From Oscillospiraceae bacterium (lineage in GTDB: Bacteria; Bacillota; Clostridia; Oscillospirales; Ruminococcaceae), in NCBI GenBank assembly GCA_024684395.1, contig JAIKWY010000198.1:34540-98539 (forward strand): a DNA stretch of 64,000 bases. Reading direction: 5' to 3'. Shown here in pieces: positions 7,902-16,479 of this stretch. A program made the position numbers and the translations under genes. Under the pieces are notes generated by a model. It did no database searches and was not told the origin of the DNA. It was given only the letters and a program-made list of their open reading frames with translations. The first letter of the stretch is position 1; every line of letters begins with the position of its first letter.

Positions 7902-9032
7902 CTATCGGAAAAATGCCCGCCATGCCGCAGCGAGGGCATGGCGAAAGGTCATGACCGGGACATCCTCTGCCGCCACGAGCGCTGTTTCGCAGAGGAGCGT
8001 GTCTTTGCTGTAGAAGCAGACCCGCCCGACCGGCATCCCCTTCCGGACGGGCGCTTTGTGATACTCCGGGAGCACGATGACGGCTTCCGGCTGGGCGTTG
8101 TTCGGCACGGCAAGGAGGGGGATTTCCTCGGCTTTGAGCAGGACGGCGTTCTCCGTGCCGCCCCGGATGCGCAGGGGCATGAGAAATTCCTCCGAAAATC
8201 CCGGCACCGTGAGCTGATAGTCGGAAAAGGCGCTGTTCAGGAGCTTCTTGGCGACAGCGAAGCGCTCGTCCGCATCCTCACAGCCGAGCACGACCGCCGC
8301 ACAGGTCATATCGCCCCGCCGTGCCGCTGCGATGACACAGCAGCCCGCCGCCGGGGAATGCGCCGCTTTCAGGCCGCAGCAGCCGTCATAGGTGCGGGTG
8401 AGGGCGTTCTCGTTGACGAGCTCTGCGGGGGTATGATCCTCCCGGATGACGATCCGCCATGTGGAGAGACAGGGCTGTAATGCGTCACATCGCAGCACGG
8501 CGCAGGCAAGCTTCCCCATGTCTCTTGCGGTCGAATATGCCGCCGGGTCGTCATAGCCCTGGGGCGTGGTGAAGTGCGTGTCCCGCATCCCGAGGTCGAA
8601 GGCGGCGGCATTCATGTCCATGACAAAAGCGTCGCTGCTGCCGGAGATCCGCTCGGCGAGGACGGCTGCGGCATCGTTCGCATTCCCGATGAGCAGCCCG
8701 AGCAGGAGCTCTTCCACGGTGGCAGTATCGCCCGGACACAGCCAGATGACGGCGCCCTCCACGCTGCGGACGCTCTCGCCGGCGGTGAGGGACGTTTCCG
8801 GCGTCAGTGTCCCGGCTTCGATGGCTCGCCCCGCAAGATATGCCGTCATGAGCTTGGCGAGGGAGCCCACTGGCAGCGGTGTATCGGCATTTTCCTCCGC
8901 AAGGACGCATCCGGTGGCGGCTTCGGTCAGCAACATGGCATGTGCGCCTTCTGCATGGACAGGCAGCGGCAAAAGCAGCGTCAGCAGGAGCAGGCAGGCG
9001 GCAAGGGCGGCAGTTTTTTTCACAGGCATCAT
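7902..9032 (-). CDS. D-alanyl-D-alanine carboxypeptidase homologue (PBP5/DacF family) with altered motifs
   Basis: About 376 residues with a signal peptide (hydrophobic 7-24, cut after VHA), so it acts outside the membrane. The SxxK motif with the acylating Ser is intact (SLAK, 57-60). The second motif, normally SxN, reads NAN (117-119), and KTG is replaced by KAA (222-224) in an otherwise recognisable GLK..H.. context. A basic C-terminus (AWRAFFR) may attach to the membrane. Adjacent ATGs at 9032 and 9029 follow a GGAG; the frame upstream is translated MITE sequence and not part of the protein. Activity is doubtful, while penicillin or substrate binding may survive. The fold call is firm. 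Confidence 0.85.
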   Translation of the reverse strand: MMPVKKTAALAACLLLLTLLLPLPVHAEGAHAMLLTEAATGCVLAEENADTPLPVGSLAKLMTAYLAGRAIEAGTLTPETSLTAGESVRSVEGAVIWLCPGDTATVEELLLGLLIGNANDAAAVLAERISGSSDAFVMDMNAAAFDLGMRDTHFTTPQGYDDPAAYSTARDMGKLACAVLRCDALQPCLSTWRIVIREDHTPAELVNENALTRTYDGCCGLKAAHSPAAGCCVIAAARRGDMTCAAVVLGCEDADERFAVAKKLLNSAFSDYQLTVPGFSEEFLMPLRIRGGTENAVLLKAEEIPLLAVPNNAQPEAVIVLPEYHKAPVRKGMPVGRVCFYSKDTLLCETALVAAEDVPVMTFRHALAAAWRAFFR

Positions 9033-9056
9033 CTCCAATGATCCTAAAACTAAAAA

Positions 9057-9154
9057 GGGCATCTCTAAAAACCTCCCATTTTGCTTTTCTACGAAAAGCA
9101 AAATGGCTTAGGTGTGGGGCTCCGCCTCTAAAAACGATGTTTTTAGTGGTGCCC
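9057..9154 (-). mobile_element. MITE-like element family B, copy B2
   Basis: A 98-bp element, in the opposite orientation to B1 and B3. The ends GGGCATCTCTAAAAAC and GTTTTTAGTGGTGCCC are inverted repeats. Inside are the CCATTTTGC..GCAAAATGG stem, the TGTGGGGC block and the TAAAAACGATGTTTTTA hairpin. It lies 25 bases upstream of the carboxypeptidase start and extends that frame artificially. Confidence 0.75.
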
Positions 9155-9378
9155 AACAGATAAATCAGGGTTCAAGGGGGCGGAGCCCCCTTAAAACCTC
9201 TTCCTCCCCCTTGGGGGAGGGGGCAAACTTAACTTGTCTATCGGCGGAAAGGGGGAGCAGTATCATTCTATGCACGACCGTTCCGGAACTGACCGAAAAA
9301 GGATGGTAAAAGTGTTCAAAAAATCACAGCCAAATTTGTCTTGTTTTCACAATATTGCATGTGAAAGCTGCAAGGTAC

Positions 9379-9407
9379 TTGCAAAATTTCCGATTTTATA
9401 GTATGAT
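9379..9407 (+). promoter_or_regulatory. Promoter of pgi
   Basis: TTGCAA (9379-9384) and TATGAT (9402-9407) with 17-base spacing, about 35 bases before the pgi start. Confidence 0.7.
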
Positions 9408-9442
9408 AGATAATGAATTAGATCATGCTGGAGGCGTTAGTT

Positions 9443-10780
9443 ATGGCACTGAAACTGAACACAAATTATCTGGGCAGCTTTGTCACGGATGAGGACATGG
9501 CGGGCATCCGCTCGCAGATCGAGCTGGCAGCGAAGACGCTGCACGACGGCACCGGTCTCGGCTCCGACTTCCTCGGCTGGCTGCATCTGCCGACCGACTA
9601 CGACAAGGAGGAATTCGCCCGCATCAAGGCTGCTGCCAAGAAGATCCAGGGCAATTCTGACGTCCTGATCGTCATCGGTATCGGCGGTTCCTATCTTGGC
9701 GCAAGAGCTGCCATCGAGCTGCTCAAGAGCCCCTTCTACAACAACATGAAGAAGGATACCCCCGACATCTACTATGTCGGCAACAACATCAACCCGACCT
9801 ACCTCAACGAGGTCATCTCCATCTGCGAGGGCAGAGACATCTCCGTCAACGTCATCTCCAAGTCCGGTACGACCACCGAGCCCGCACTGGCATTCCGTGT
9901 GTTCAAGAAGCTCGTGGAGGACAAGTATGGCAAGGAGGGTGCCAAGGATCATATCTTTGCCACCACCGACAAGGCAAAGGGCACGCTCAAGGAGCTGTCC
10001 GACACCGAGGGCTATGAGACCTTCGTTGTCCCGGATGATGTCGGCGGCCGCTTCTCCGTCCTGACTGCCGTTGGTCTGCTGCCGATCGCTGTTGCCGGCT
10101 GCGACATCGACAAGCTCATGGAGGGCGCTGCGAAGGCTGAGCAGGACTACACTGCCGACTTCGACAACAATGACTGCTACAAGTATGCTGCACTGCGCAA
10201 CATCTTCTACAGAAAGGGCAAGTCCGCGGAGATGCTCGTTGCCTACGATCCGGCTTTCGCCATGATGAACGAGTGGTACAAGCAGCTCTTCGGCGAGTCC
10301 GAGGGCAAGGACAACAAGGGCCTGCTCCCGACGTCCGTGGTATTCTCCACCGACCTGCATTCCATGGGTCAGTTCATCCAGCAGGGTTCCCGCCTGATGT
10401 TCGAGACCGTTGTGGACATCAAGAAGCCGAAGCAGGACTTCTTCCTTGAAAAGGACGAGGCAAACCTCGACGGTCTGAACTTCCTCTGCGGTCAGAACAT
10501 GTCCGTTGTCAACAGAAAGGCACAGGAGGGCACGATCCTTGCACATACCGAGGGCGGCGTTCCGCAGATCATCCTCGAACTGGATGACACCACCGAGTTC
10601 AGCCTGGGCTACCTGATCTACTTCTTCGAGAAGGCATGTGCCGTTTCCGGCTACACCCTGGGTGTAAATCCGTTCAACCAGCCCGGCGTGGAGAGCTACA
10701 AGAAGAACATGTTCGCACTCCTCGGCAAGCCCGGTTATGAGGGCGCCAAGGCAGAGCTGGAGGCTCGTCTCGGCTACTAA
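9443..10780 (+). CDS. pgi: Glucose-6-phosphate isomerase
   Basis: A 445-residue cytoplasmic enzyme interconverting glucose 6-phosphate and fructose 6-phosphate. Family landmarks are [12 protein letters not shown], the sugar-phosphate-binding [10 protein letters not shown], the [16 protein letters not shown] signature, and the C-terminal [15 protein letters not shown]. Length and motif order fit the compact Gram-positive form. GGAGG lies 8 bases before the ATG at 9443, so an upstream in-frame ATG at 9425 is rejected. It has its own promoter. A perfect GCAGGG-AGC-CCCTGC hairpin starts on the base right after the stop. Confidence 0.97.
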   Translation: MALKLNTNYLGSFVTDEDMAGIRSQIELAAKTLHDGTGLGSDFLGWLHLPTDYDKEEFARIKAAAKKIQGNSDVLIVIGIGGSYLGARAAIELLKSPFYNNMKKDTPDIYYVGNNINPTYLNEVISICEGRDISVNVISKSGTTTEPALAFRVFKKLVEDKYGKEGAKDHIFATTDKAKGTLKELSDTEGYETFVVPDDVGGRFSVLTAVGLLPIAVAGCDIDKLMEGAAKAEQDYTADFDNNDCYKYAALRNIFYRKGKSAEMLVAYDPAFAMMNEWYKQLFGESEGKDNKGLLPTSVVFSTDLHSMGQFIQQGSRLMFETVVDIKKPKQDFFLEKDEANLDGLNFLCGQNMSVVNRKAQEGTILAHTEGGVPQIILELDDTTEFSLGYLIYFFEKACAVSGYTLGVNPFNQPGVESYKKNMFALLGKPGYEGAKAELEARLGY

Positions 10781-10815
10781 GCAGGGAGCCCCTGCGGACA
10801 GGTCGCACGCTATTG
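10781..10815 (+). repeat. Family A stop-adjacent hairpin (partial copy A5)
   Basis: GCAGGG-AGC-CCCTGC (10781-10795) begins at the first base after the pgi stop and is followed by GGACAGGTCGC, like the GGCAGGTTGC of full copies. Modules 2 and 3 are absent. Confidence 0.65.
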
Positions 10816-10905
10816 ACATAAACTTGATAATTACCCCTTGGAGGGTGATGATATTAGAACCAATGTGCCTGACAAAAATACGGCACTTGAAAGGAGTTTT
10901 TTACC

Positions 10906-11310
10906 ATGATTAAACTGATCACCGGAAAGAAGGGCTCTGGCAAGACCAAGACCCTCATCGACCGCATCAACACCGCTGTTGCAGAGACCAACGGCTGCCT
11001 CGTATGTGTGGAAAAGGGCGAGACACTGCGCCGTTCCATCAGCTATAAGGTTCGCTGGGTCGGCGTTGAGCAGTTCGATATCGCCGGCTATGAGAATTTC
11101 TACGGCTTCCTGGCTGGTATGCTCGCCGGCAACTATGACATCAAGGAGATCTTCGTGGATGGCATCCTGAAGATCGGCGGCGCTGACTTCGACGAGCTGG
11201 GCAACATGTTCGCAAAGCTCGACAAGCTCACCGGCAATGACACGGTCATCACCTTCACCGTTTCTGCCGATGTTTCCGAGCTGCCTGAGTCTGTGACCAA
11301 GTATCTGTAA
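10906..11310 (+). CDS. Small P-loop protein of unknown function
   Basis: 134 residues. A Walker A loop GKKGSGKT lies at 7-14 at the extreme N-terminus, typical of a compact nucleotide-binding domain. A hydrophobic strand ending in Asp (KEIFVDG, near 81) is a possible Walker B, followed by short charged helices. It is shorter than any kinase or ABC ATPase I recognise. GAAAGGAG precedes the ATG. It sits alone between pgi and yceD with its own terminator. No function can be assigned; nucleotide binding is the only supported property. Confidence 0.75.
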   Translation: MIKLITGKKGSGKTKTLIDRINTAVAETNGCLVCVEKGETLRRSISYKVRWVGVEQFDIAGYENFYGFLAGMLAGNYDIKEIFVDGILKIGGADFDELGNMFAKLDKLTGNDTVITFTVSADVSELPESVTKYL

Positions 11311-11325
11311 GAACCGCACAAAAAA

Positions 11326-11358
11326 CCGGAGACCGGTAAGCTGGTCTCCGGGATTTTT
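11326..11358 (+). terminator. Intrinsic terminator after the P-loop gene
   Basis: CCGGAGACC (11326-11334) pairs with GGTCTCCGG (11343-11351), then GATTTTT. Confidence 0.88.
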
Positions 11359-11379
11359 CGGGAAATTTCAGAAAAACAC

Positions 11380-11408
11380 TTGACAAATAACGTCCTATCC
11401 GCTATAAT
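11380..11408 (+). promoter_or_regulatory. Full-consensus sigma-A promoter of yceD-rpmF
   Basis: TTGACA (11380-11385), a 17-base spacer and TATAAT (11403-11408): no deviation from consensus, fitting a ribosome-linked operon. Confidence 0.9.
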
Positions 11409-11447
11409 ATACTTTGTGATGCTCTGCAAGGAAATGAGGGAACGATC

Positions 11448-11903
11448 ATGCTGATGAATATCAAAAATGTACTGAATGTTCCCGGTACATCCGAGAAGAT
11501 CGGGTTCACCGTTTCGGAGGAGCGCCTTTCCGAGGTGCATGGGTATGTGTTCCACTCTCCCGTGCAGGTGGAGGGGAGTATTGCCAATCATGCGGGCGTG
11601 GTGCTGCTCAAGCTGCATATCACGTTTTCCCTGCTTGTCACATGTGACCGCTGCCTGAAGGAGACTGTTCAGGACTTCGACTATTCGGAGGAGCATGTCG
11701 TTGTACGGATGCTCGAATCCGAGGAGGATGAGGAGGACTACATCCTTGCACAGGCAGAGAGCATTGATCCCGAAGAGATCGCAATGACCGATCTGCTGCT
11801 GGAGCTGCCGACCAAGATGCTGTGCAAAGAGGACTGCAAGGGACTCTGCCCGGTATGCGGCTGCGACAGGAACGAAAAGGACTGCGGCTGCGATCAGTCG
11901 TGA
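11448..11903 (+). CDS. YceD family (DUF177) protein
   Basis: 151 residues. The family pattern is present: a central CDRCLK pair and a C-terminal Cys cluster (CKEDCKGLCPVCGCDRNEKDCGC) likely to bind zinc, with an acidic middle. YceD proteins are encoded beside rpmF in very many bacteria, and in E. coli and plants are linked to 23S rRNA accumulation; the exact role here is inferred from that. Starts at 11448 and 11454 are both possible; GAGGGA favours 11448. A full-consensus promoter drives it together with rpmF, 42 bases downstream. Confidence 0.9.
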   Translation: MLMNIKNVLNVPGTSEKIGFTVSEERLSEVHGYVFHSPVQVEGSIANHAGVVLLKLHITFSLLVTCDRCLKETVQDFDYSEEHVVVRMLESEEDEEDYILAQAESIDPEEIAMTDLLLELPTKMLCKEDCKGLCPVCGCDRNEKDCGCDQS

Positions 11904-11945
11904 AGAGAACACCAGGCTTAGAGCCGGAAGAAGGAGGTGCCAAAA

Positions 11946-12131
11946 ATGGCAGTACCGAAGAGAAAAACATCTAAGGCAAGAAAGAACAAGAGACGCAGTG
12001 CCGTATGGAAGCTCGAAGCTCCGGCAATGTGCAAGTGCGACCGCTGCGGTGAGCTGAAGGCTCCGCACAAGGTTTGCAAGAACTGCGGCTACTACAAGGG
12101 CGTTGAGGTTCTGAAGCTGAGCGCTGAATAA
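11946..12131 (+). CDS. rpmF: 50S ribosomal protein L32
   Basis: 61 residues beginning [13 protein letters not shown], the classic L32 start, with a zinc-type pair CDRCG and CKNCG. AAGGAGG lies 8 bases before the ATG at 11946. It is the second gene after yceD under the consensus promoter and is followed by its own terminator. The Cys-containing form suggests a zinc-replete version; no Cys-less paralogue is in the window. Confidence 0.97.
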   Translation: MAVPKRKTSKARKNKRRSAVWKLEAPAMCKCDRCGELKAPHKVCKNCGYYKGVEVLKLSAE

Positions 12132-12139
12132 GCAAGTGG

Positions 12140-12169
12140 GCGGAGAGCGGGCAACTTCTCTCCGCTTTT
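12140..12169 (+). terminator. Intrinsic terminator of yceD-rpmF
   Basis: GCGGAGAG (12140-12147) pairs with CTCTCCGC (12158-12165), followed by TTTT. Confidence 0.85.
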
Positions 12170-12255
12170 GTTTTGGAATGCTTAGGGCAACACCGCACAA
12201 AGACCGTCTGACGGCTCAGTGGTATTGCCTTGATCTGATACCAGGAGATGTTACC

Positions 12256-12888
12256 ATGAAAAAATGCACGATCCTGCTGGCGGCAATGGCTGTACTTTGC
12301 TGCGGATGCAGTGTTTCGACCGAGCAGACTGCCAATTTCGGCGGCGCTGAAACGGAAATGACGGCACCGCCGTTTTCGGCTGTGGAAATGCAGGAGGAAG
12401 AGATGACCAATCCGCCGGCTCCGACCGAGGAGATGACGGAAGCAGAAGCGCTTTCTGACGAGGCTCCCGTGGCGGAGGAAATGACAGCGCCGCCGCTCGT
12501 TGCTGCGCAGAATGAGGAAGCGGATGCCCCGCAGCCCGAGGAAGACCGTGATGCGGATTTCACTTGGTTCGGCAGAGGCGTGTATGAAGCACGTCTTGAC
12601 GGACAGGCAACAGGGGAGTACTTTGTCTTCAAGGATCGCAGCAGCGGCACCTATATCACAACGGTCGGCTCCTACAGCTTTGCCTGTGAGCAGACAAAGG
12701 TCGATGTGGTGTTCCAGGTGGACAGCGCCGAGGAGGCAATGATCTTTGCGATGTCCGGTCCGGATGCCAACGGCGATATCGTTGGTGAAATGGGCGAAGT
12801 GCGCTATTCCTTTGTGCTGCTCCCGGTCGATCCTGATGCGTTCTATCCGTCCGAATGGGCGGCAAACGGCGGTCAGGATGCCGAATGA
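12256..12888 (+). CDS. Acidic secreted lipoprotein of unknown function
   Basis: About 210 residues. A lipoprotein signal with the lipobox LCCGC (Cys near 17) places it on the outer face of the membrane. A low-complexity linker follows in which EEMT and APP/NPP units repeat, then a C-terminal domain of about 110 residues with alternating strands (DFTWFGRGVYEA...). No family was recognised. AGGAG lies 8 bases before the ATG at 12256; the frame further up runs through the rpmF terminator and is rejected. A perfect 14-bp hairpin follows the gene. Probably a cell-envelope binding or sensing protein. Confidence 0.75.
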   Translation: MKKCTILLAAMAVLCCGCSVSTEQTANFGGAETEMTAPPFSAVEMQEEEMTNPPAPTEEMTEAEALSDEAPVAEEMTAPPLVAAQNEEADAPQPEEDRDADFTWFGRGVYEARLDGQATGEYFVFKDRSSGTYITTVGSYSFACEQTKVDVVFQVDSAEEAMIFAMSGPDANGDIVGEMGEVRYSFVLLPVDPDAFYPSEWAANGGQDAE

Positions 12889-12901
12889 TCATAGTGCATA
12901 G

Positions 12902-12946
12902 ACCCGGGATCCGCCTGATACAGCAGTATCTCGGCGGATCCCGGGT
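12902..12946 (+). terminator. Strong hairpin after the lipoprotein gene
   Basis: ACCCGGGATCCGCC (12902-12915) pairs exactly with GGCGGATCCCGGGT (12933-12946). The T-tract is poor (ATTGTC), so it may attenuate rather than fully terminate. Confidence 0.6.
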
Positions 12947-12995
12947 ATTGTCGTAGAATACCCGGCATAGAGCCACGGAAAGGAGGCGAGCGCCG

Positions 12996-14294
12996 ATGGT
13001 TTCCATAACGCAGGTCATCCCCGGCTCTCCGGCGGACAAAGCCGGGATCCTTGCCGGCGAACAGCTCGTCTCCATCAACGGGCATCCCGTGCGGGACGTG
13101 CTCGACTACATGTTCTATGCGGCGGAGACAGACCTGACGCTCGTCATCGACAACGGCACGGAGCGTGAGGTGCGGATCCGGAAGGATGAATATGATGACA
13201 TCGGGCTGGAATTTGAGAGCTTTCTCATGGACAAGAAGCAGAGCTGCCGCAACAAGTGCGTATTCTGCTTCATCGACCAGCTCCCGCCGGGAATGCGGGA
13301 AACGCTGTACTTCAAGGATGACGATGCCCGTCTGAGCTTTTTGCAGGGCAATTATGTCACCCTCACGAATATGACACAGGAGGACGTTGACCGCATCATT
13401 GAGATGCACCTGAACATCAACGTCTCCGTACACACGACCAACCCGGAGCTGCGCTGCCTGATGATGCACAACCGCTTTGCCGGGGAGAAGCTGGACTTCC
13501 TCTGGCAGATGGCAAGGGCAGGCATCCAGCTCAACTGTCAGATCGTGCTCTGTCCCGGTCTGAACGACGGCAAGGAGCTTGAACGCACGCTCACCGACCT
13601 CGGCAGTATGCTGCCGAACCTGACGAGCGTGGCAGTCGTGCCGGTGGGTCTGTCGAAGCATCGGGAGGGGCTCTATCCGCTCACCCCGTTCACGGCGGAG
13701 ACAGCCGGACAGGCACTCGACCTGATCGAGAGCTATCAGCTGCGATTCCTCGAAAAGCATGGCACACGGGCGGTCTTCCCCTCGGATGAGTTCTTCCTCA
13801 TGGCGGGGCGTGAGCTGCCGGATGCAGACTATTACGAGGAATATCCGCAGTATGAGAACGGCGTCGGGCTGCTGCGGTCGCTGGCGGATGAATTTCATGC
13901 CGCACTGGAAGATGCCGAACCCGATCACCTGCCACGGAGCGTGAGCATTGCCACGGGGCGCTCGCCCTACGGCTTCCTGCGCCGTCTCATGGATGAGGCG
14001 GAGGCGGCATTCCCGGGGCTGACGGTACACATGTACCCCATTCGGAACGACTTCTTCGGCGAGATGATCACCGTGACGGGGCTCATCACCGGGCAGGATC
14101 TCATTGCACAGCTCAAGGATCAGCCCCTCGGGGAGGAGCTGCTGCTGGCGTCGGTCATGATCCGGCGGGACAGCGATGTGTTCCTCGATGACTATACCAT
14201 CGGACAGGTGGAGGAGGCGCTGCATACCAAGATCCGCCTTGTCACGAATGACGGGTATGAGTTTCTGGATGCTGTGCTGGGCGTGACGTATTGA
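12996..14294 (+). CDS. PDZ-radical SAM protein, DUF512 family
   Basis: 432 residues. An N-terminal PDZ-like module (SITQVIPGSPADKAGILAGE, 3-22) precedes a radical SAM-type cluster C-RNK-C-VF-C and the FCFIDQLPPGMR signature, then the DUF512 domain. The family is widely conserved in Firmicutes next to der, which is also the case here four genes on; its reaction is unknown. AAAGGAGG lies just before the ATG. It begins a same-strand run to the SUFU-like gene with short gaps. The family call is firm, the substrate unknown. Confidence 0.9.
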   Translation: MVSITQVIPGSPADKAGILAGEQLVSINGHPVRDVLDYMFYAAETDLTLVIDNGTEREVRIRKDEYDDIGLEFESFLMDKKQSCRNKCVFCFIDQLPPGMRETLYFKDDDARLSFLQGNYVTLTNMTQEDVDRIIEMHLNINVSVHTTNPELRCLMMHNRFAGEKLDFLWQMARAGIQLNCQIVLCPGLNDGKELERTLTDLGSMLPNLTSVAVVPVGLSKHREGLYPLTPFTAETAGQALDLIESYQLRFLEKHGTRAVFPSDEFFLMAGRELPDADYYEEYPQYENGVGLLRSLADEFHAALEDAEPDHLPRSVSIATGRSPYGFLRRLMDEAEAAFPGLTVHMYPIRNDFFGEMITVTGLITGQDLIAQLKDQPLGEELLLASVMIRRDSDVFLDDYTIGQVEEALHTKIRLVTNDGYEFLDAVLGVTY

Positions 14295-14312
14295 GAAACG
14301 GAGGGATCGGAT

Positions 14313-14792
14313 ATGAGAAGAAAAGACCGTGAGATCACAGAGATCCGGGATATTCTCGGGATCGTTGCAAAATGCAGGATCCTGCATCTGGGCTTGCTGG
14401 ATGACGGCTATCCGTATATCGTCCCGCTGCATTTCGGCTATGTCTATGAAAATGAGACCCTCGTTCTGTATGTCCATTGTGCAAAGGCAGGGCATAAGCT
14501 CGACCTCATCCGGAATGATCCGCATGTCTGCGTGGAGATGGAATGCGATACGGAGCTTGTTTCCGGCGGAGAGAACGCCTGCGATTACAGCTCGTACTAT
14601 GCTTCGGTGATCGGGCGTGGCGTTGCGGAGATCGTGGAAGCGCCGGAGGAAAAGTGCAGGGGCTTGTCGCTTCTGATGGCGCAGCAGACCGGACGCTCCT
14701 TTGTGATCACAGACCAAATGGCTTCCGCTGTGGAAGTGGTGAAGATCGCAGTCTCTGCACTGACTGCAAAATCCAAGGCGAAACAGACGTAA
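14313..14792 (+). CDS. Pyridoxamine 5'-phosphate oxidase-fold protein, NimA-like
   Basis: 159 residues starting MRRKDREITE, then the split-barrel pattern with PYIVPLHFGY, YVHCAKAGHK and an SYYASVIGRG strand. This is the flavin-binding family that includes 5-nitroimidazole reductases and clostridial NimA-like proteins. FMN binding and a reductase role are family-level inference. A GGAGG-like site precedes the ATG. It lies 18 bases after the DUF512 gene and 10 before the acetyltransferase, so it is probably co-transcribed. Confidence 0.87.
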   Translation: MRRKDREITEIRDILGIVAKCRILHLGLLDDGYPYIVPLHFGYVYENETLVLYVHCAKAGHKLDLIRNDPHVCVEMECDTELVSGGENACDYSSYYASVIGRGVAEIVEAPEEKCRGLSLLMAQQTGRSFVITDQMASAVEVVKIAVSALTAKSKAKQT

Positions 14793-14802
14793 AGGAGACA
14801 TT

Positions 14803-15249
14803 ATGGATCCCATCCGAAAGGCGACCCCTGCCGATGCGGGGCGGATCGCCGAATTGATCGTGACGAATTACCGGGTGAATTTCTACCCGTTCCTGAAAAC
14901 CGACGAGTTCTTTTTTGACGAGCTGAATGTCCTCGATACGGCGGCGGAATATGCTGCCGGTTCAGAGGCGCTGGCTGAGACGATCGTCTATGATGACGGC
15001 ATCGTCAAGGGCATGGCACGGGTGCAGGGCGATCTGCTCGATAAGCTCTATGTCGAGCCTGCGTTCCAGAACGGCGGCATCGGGGCGGCGCTGCTGACCT
15101 ATGCCGTGGAGGAGCTGGGCGCCAACCGGCTCTGGGCACTGCAATACAACACCCGGGGCATTGCCTTCTACGAGCGGCACGGCTTTGCCCTCACCGGGGA
15201 GAAGATGTTCGAGGATGACTGGGTGCCGCTTCTGAAAATGTCCCGATAA
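14803..15249 (+). CDS. GNAT family N-acetyltransferase
   Basis: 148 residues with the GNAT sequence order: IRKATPADAGRIAELI at the start, the acetyl-CoA-binding strand and loop DKLYVEPAFQNGGIGAALL, and the closing NTRGIAFYERHGF. It transfers an acetyl group from acetyl-CoA to an amine; the acceptor cannot be deduced. AAAGGAG lies 7 bases before the ATG. It sits in the DUF512 to plsY run. Confidence 0.9.
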   Translation: MDPIRKATPADAGRIAELIVTNYRVNFYPFLKTDEFFFDELNVLDTAAEYAAGSEALAETIVYDDGIVKGMARVQGDLLDKLYVEPAFQNGGIGAALLTYAVEELGANRLWALQYNTRGIAFYERHGFALTGEKMFEDDWVPLLKMSR

Positions 15250-15268
15250 AGAGATTGGGGGTGCTTGC

Positions 15269-16441
15269 GTGAAACGGTCTGAATTGGCGCTGCTGCTGGC
15301 GGCTGTGATGGCGGTGTGCGGCGGCTGCGGTGTGTCCATGCAGAAGAGCGGCACGATCTCGGAGACGCTTGCCACGCTGGCGGGAACGCCCACGGAGCCG
15401 CCAGCCGCTGCATCCACAACGGAACCGACCGAACCGCCCGTGCTGGTGCGTGTGGAGGATCCCACGCAGACACCGCATATCTTCTTCCACTCGCTCATCG
15501 TCGAGCCGGCGCTTGCCTTTGACGGCGAGGGGGAGGATGACGGCTACAACCTCTACATGACCACCGTGAAGGAGTTCCGGGAGATCCTACAGCAGCTCTA
15601 TGACAACGGCTATGTGCTGGTCGGGCTGCATGACATCGCCGTGGAAACGGAGGACGGCTTCGTGCCGGGGGATATTTATCTGCCGGAGGGAAAGAAGCCT
15701 GTCATCATTTCGCAGGATGATGTGAATTACTATGACTATATGCGTGGGGACGGCTTTGCCACGAAGCTCGTGGTGCAGGACGGCAAGGTGCTGTGTGAAT
15801 ATGAGGAAAACGGTCAGACGCTGACCGGTGCCTATGACCTTGTCCCCATTTTAGATGAATTTGTGGAGGCGCATCCGGACTTTTCCTATAACGGGGCCAA
15901 AGCGGTCATTGCCGTGACCGGGTATGCCGGGGCGTTCGGATACCGGGCGCTGGATACGCCGGGATCCCCCGAATACGAGAAGGATTGTCAGGCGGCTGCC
16001 GCCGTGGCGGAGGCGCTGCGGAACAGCGGCTACGAGATCGCTTCCCATTCCTATGCACATATCAACTTCACCAAGAGCAGCTGTGAGAAGATCCGGAATG
16101 ACACAGACCTCTGGGTGGAGCGCATCGGCAATGTCATCGGCGGGACGGACATTCTCATCTACCCGTTCGGTGCGGATATTTCCACCAAGATCTATCCGGA
16201 GTCCTATGAGGACACGGAGAAGTTTGATCTGCTGTATGACAGGGGCTTCCGGTATTTCTGCCATGTGGACAATCTGCCGGATGCCTGGGTGCAGCTCAAT
16301 ACACGCTATGTCCGGCAGTCACGGCGGAATCTTGACGGATTCCGGCTGTATCACTATCCGGACAAGATGCGGGATCTTCTGTCAGATCCCGAAAAAGTAC
16401 TGGACGACCGCCGTCCGCTTCCCGTTCCCGAGATCAGCTGA
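15269..16441 (+). CDS. Polysaccharide deacetylase-like lipoprotein
   Basis: 390 residues with a GTG start and a lipobox (VCGGC), so it is lipid-anchored outside. A Thr/Pro-rich linker is followed by a NodB-like domain of about 300 residues. The usual TFDDG motif reads SQDDVNYYD, but the two-His motif SHSYAH and the later IYPFG are kept. This variant occurs in some clostridial deacetylase-like proteins and may have reduced or different activity. It lies 19 bases after the acetyltransferase and 38 before der. It is not a close copy of the deacetylase at 357-1223. Confidence 0.82.
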   Translation: MKRSELALLLAAVMAVCGGCGVSMQKSGTISETLATLAGTPTEPPAAASTTEPTEPPVLVRVEDPTQTPHIFFHSLIVEPALAFDGEGEDDGYNLYMTTVKEFREILQQLYDNGYVLVGLHDIAVETEDGFVPGDIYLPEGKKPVIISQDDVNYYDYMRGDGFATKLVVQDGKVLCEYEENGQTLTGAYDLVPILDEFVEAHPDFSYNGAKAVIAVTGYAGAFGYRALDTPGSPEYEKDCQAAAAVAEALRNSGYEIASHSYAHINFTKSSCEKIRNDTDLWVERIGNVIGGTDILIYPFGADISTKIYPESYEDTEKFDLLYDRGFRYFCHVDNLPDAWVQLNTRYVRQSRRNLDGFRLYHYPDKMRDLLSDPEKVLDDRRPLPVPEIS

Positions 16442-16479
16442 GGGCGGGGATCGCCCCGAGAAACAGAAAGGAGAAAACT

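Larger units (their letters stand above)
9033..9442. other. 410-base spacer between two divergent genes
   Basis: It contains MITE-like copy B2 (9057-9154), a family C palindrome block (about 9172-9228), and the pgi promoter (9379-9407). No gene is seen. Confidence 0.7.

Noticed and set aside
9033..9101. N-terminal extension of the carboxypeptidase
   Set aside because: The extra residues translate the MITE-like element B2 and have no ribosome site; the signal peptide begins at 9032/9029.
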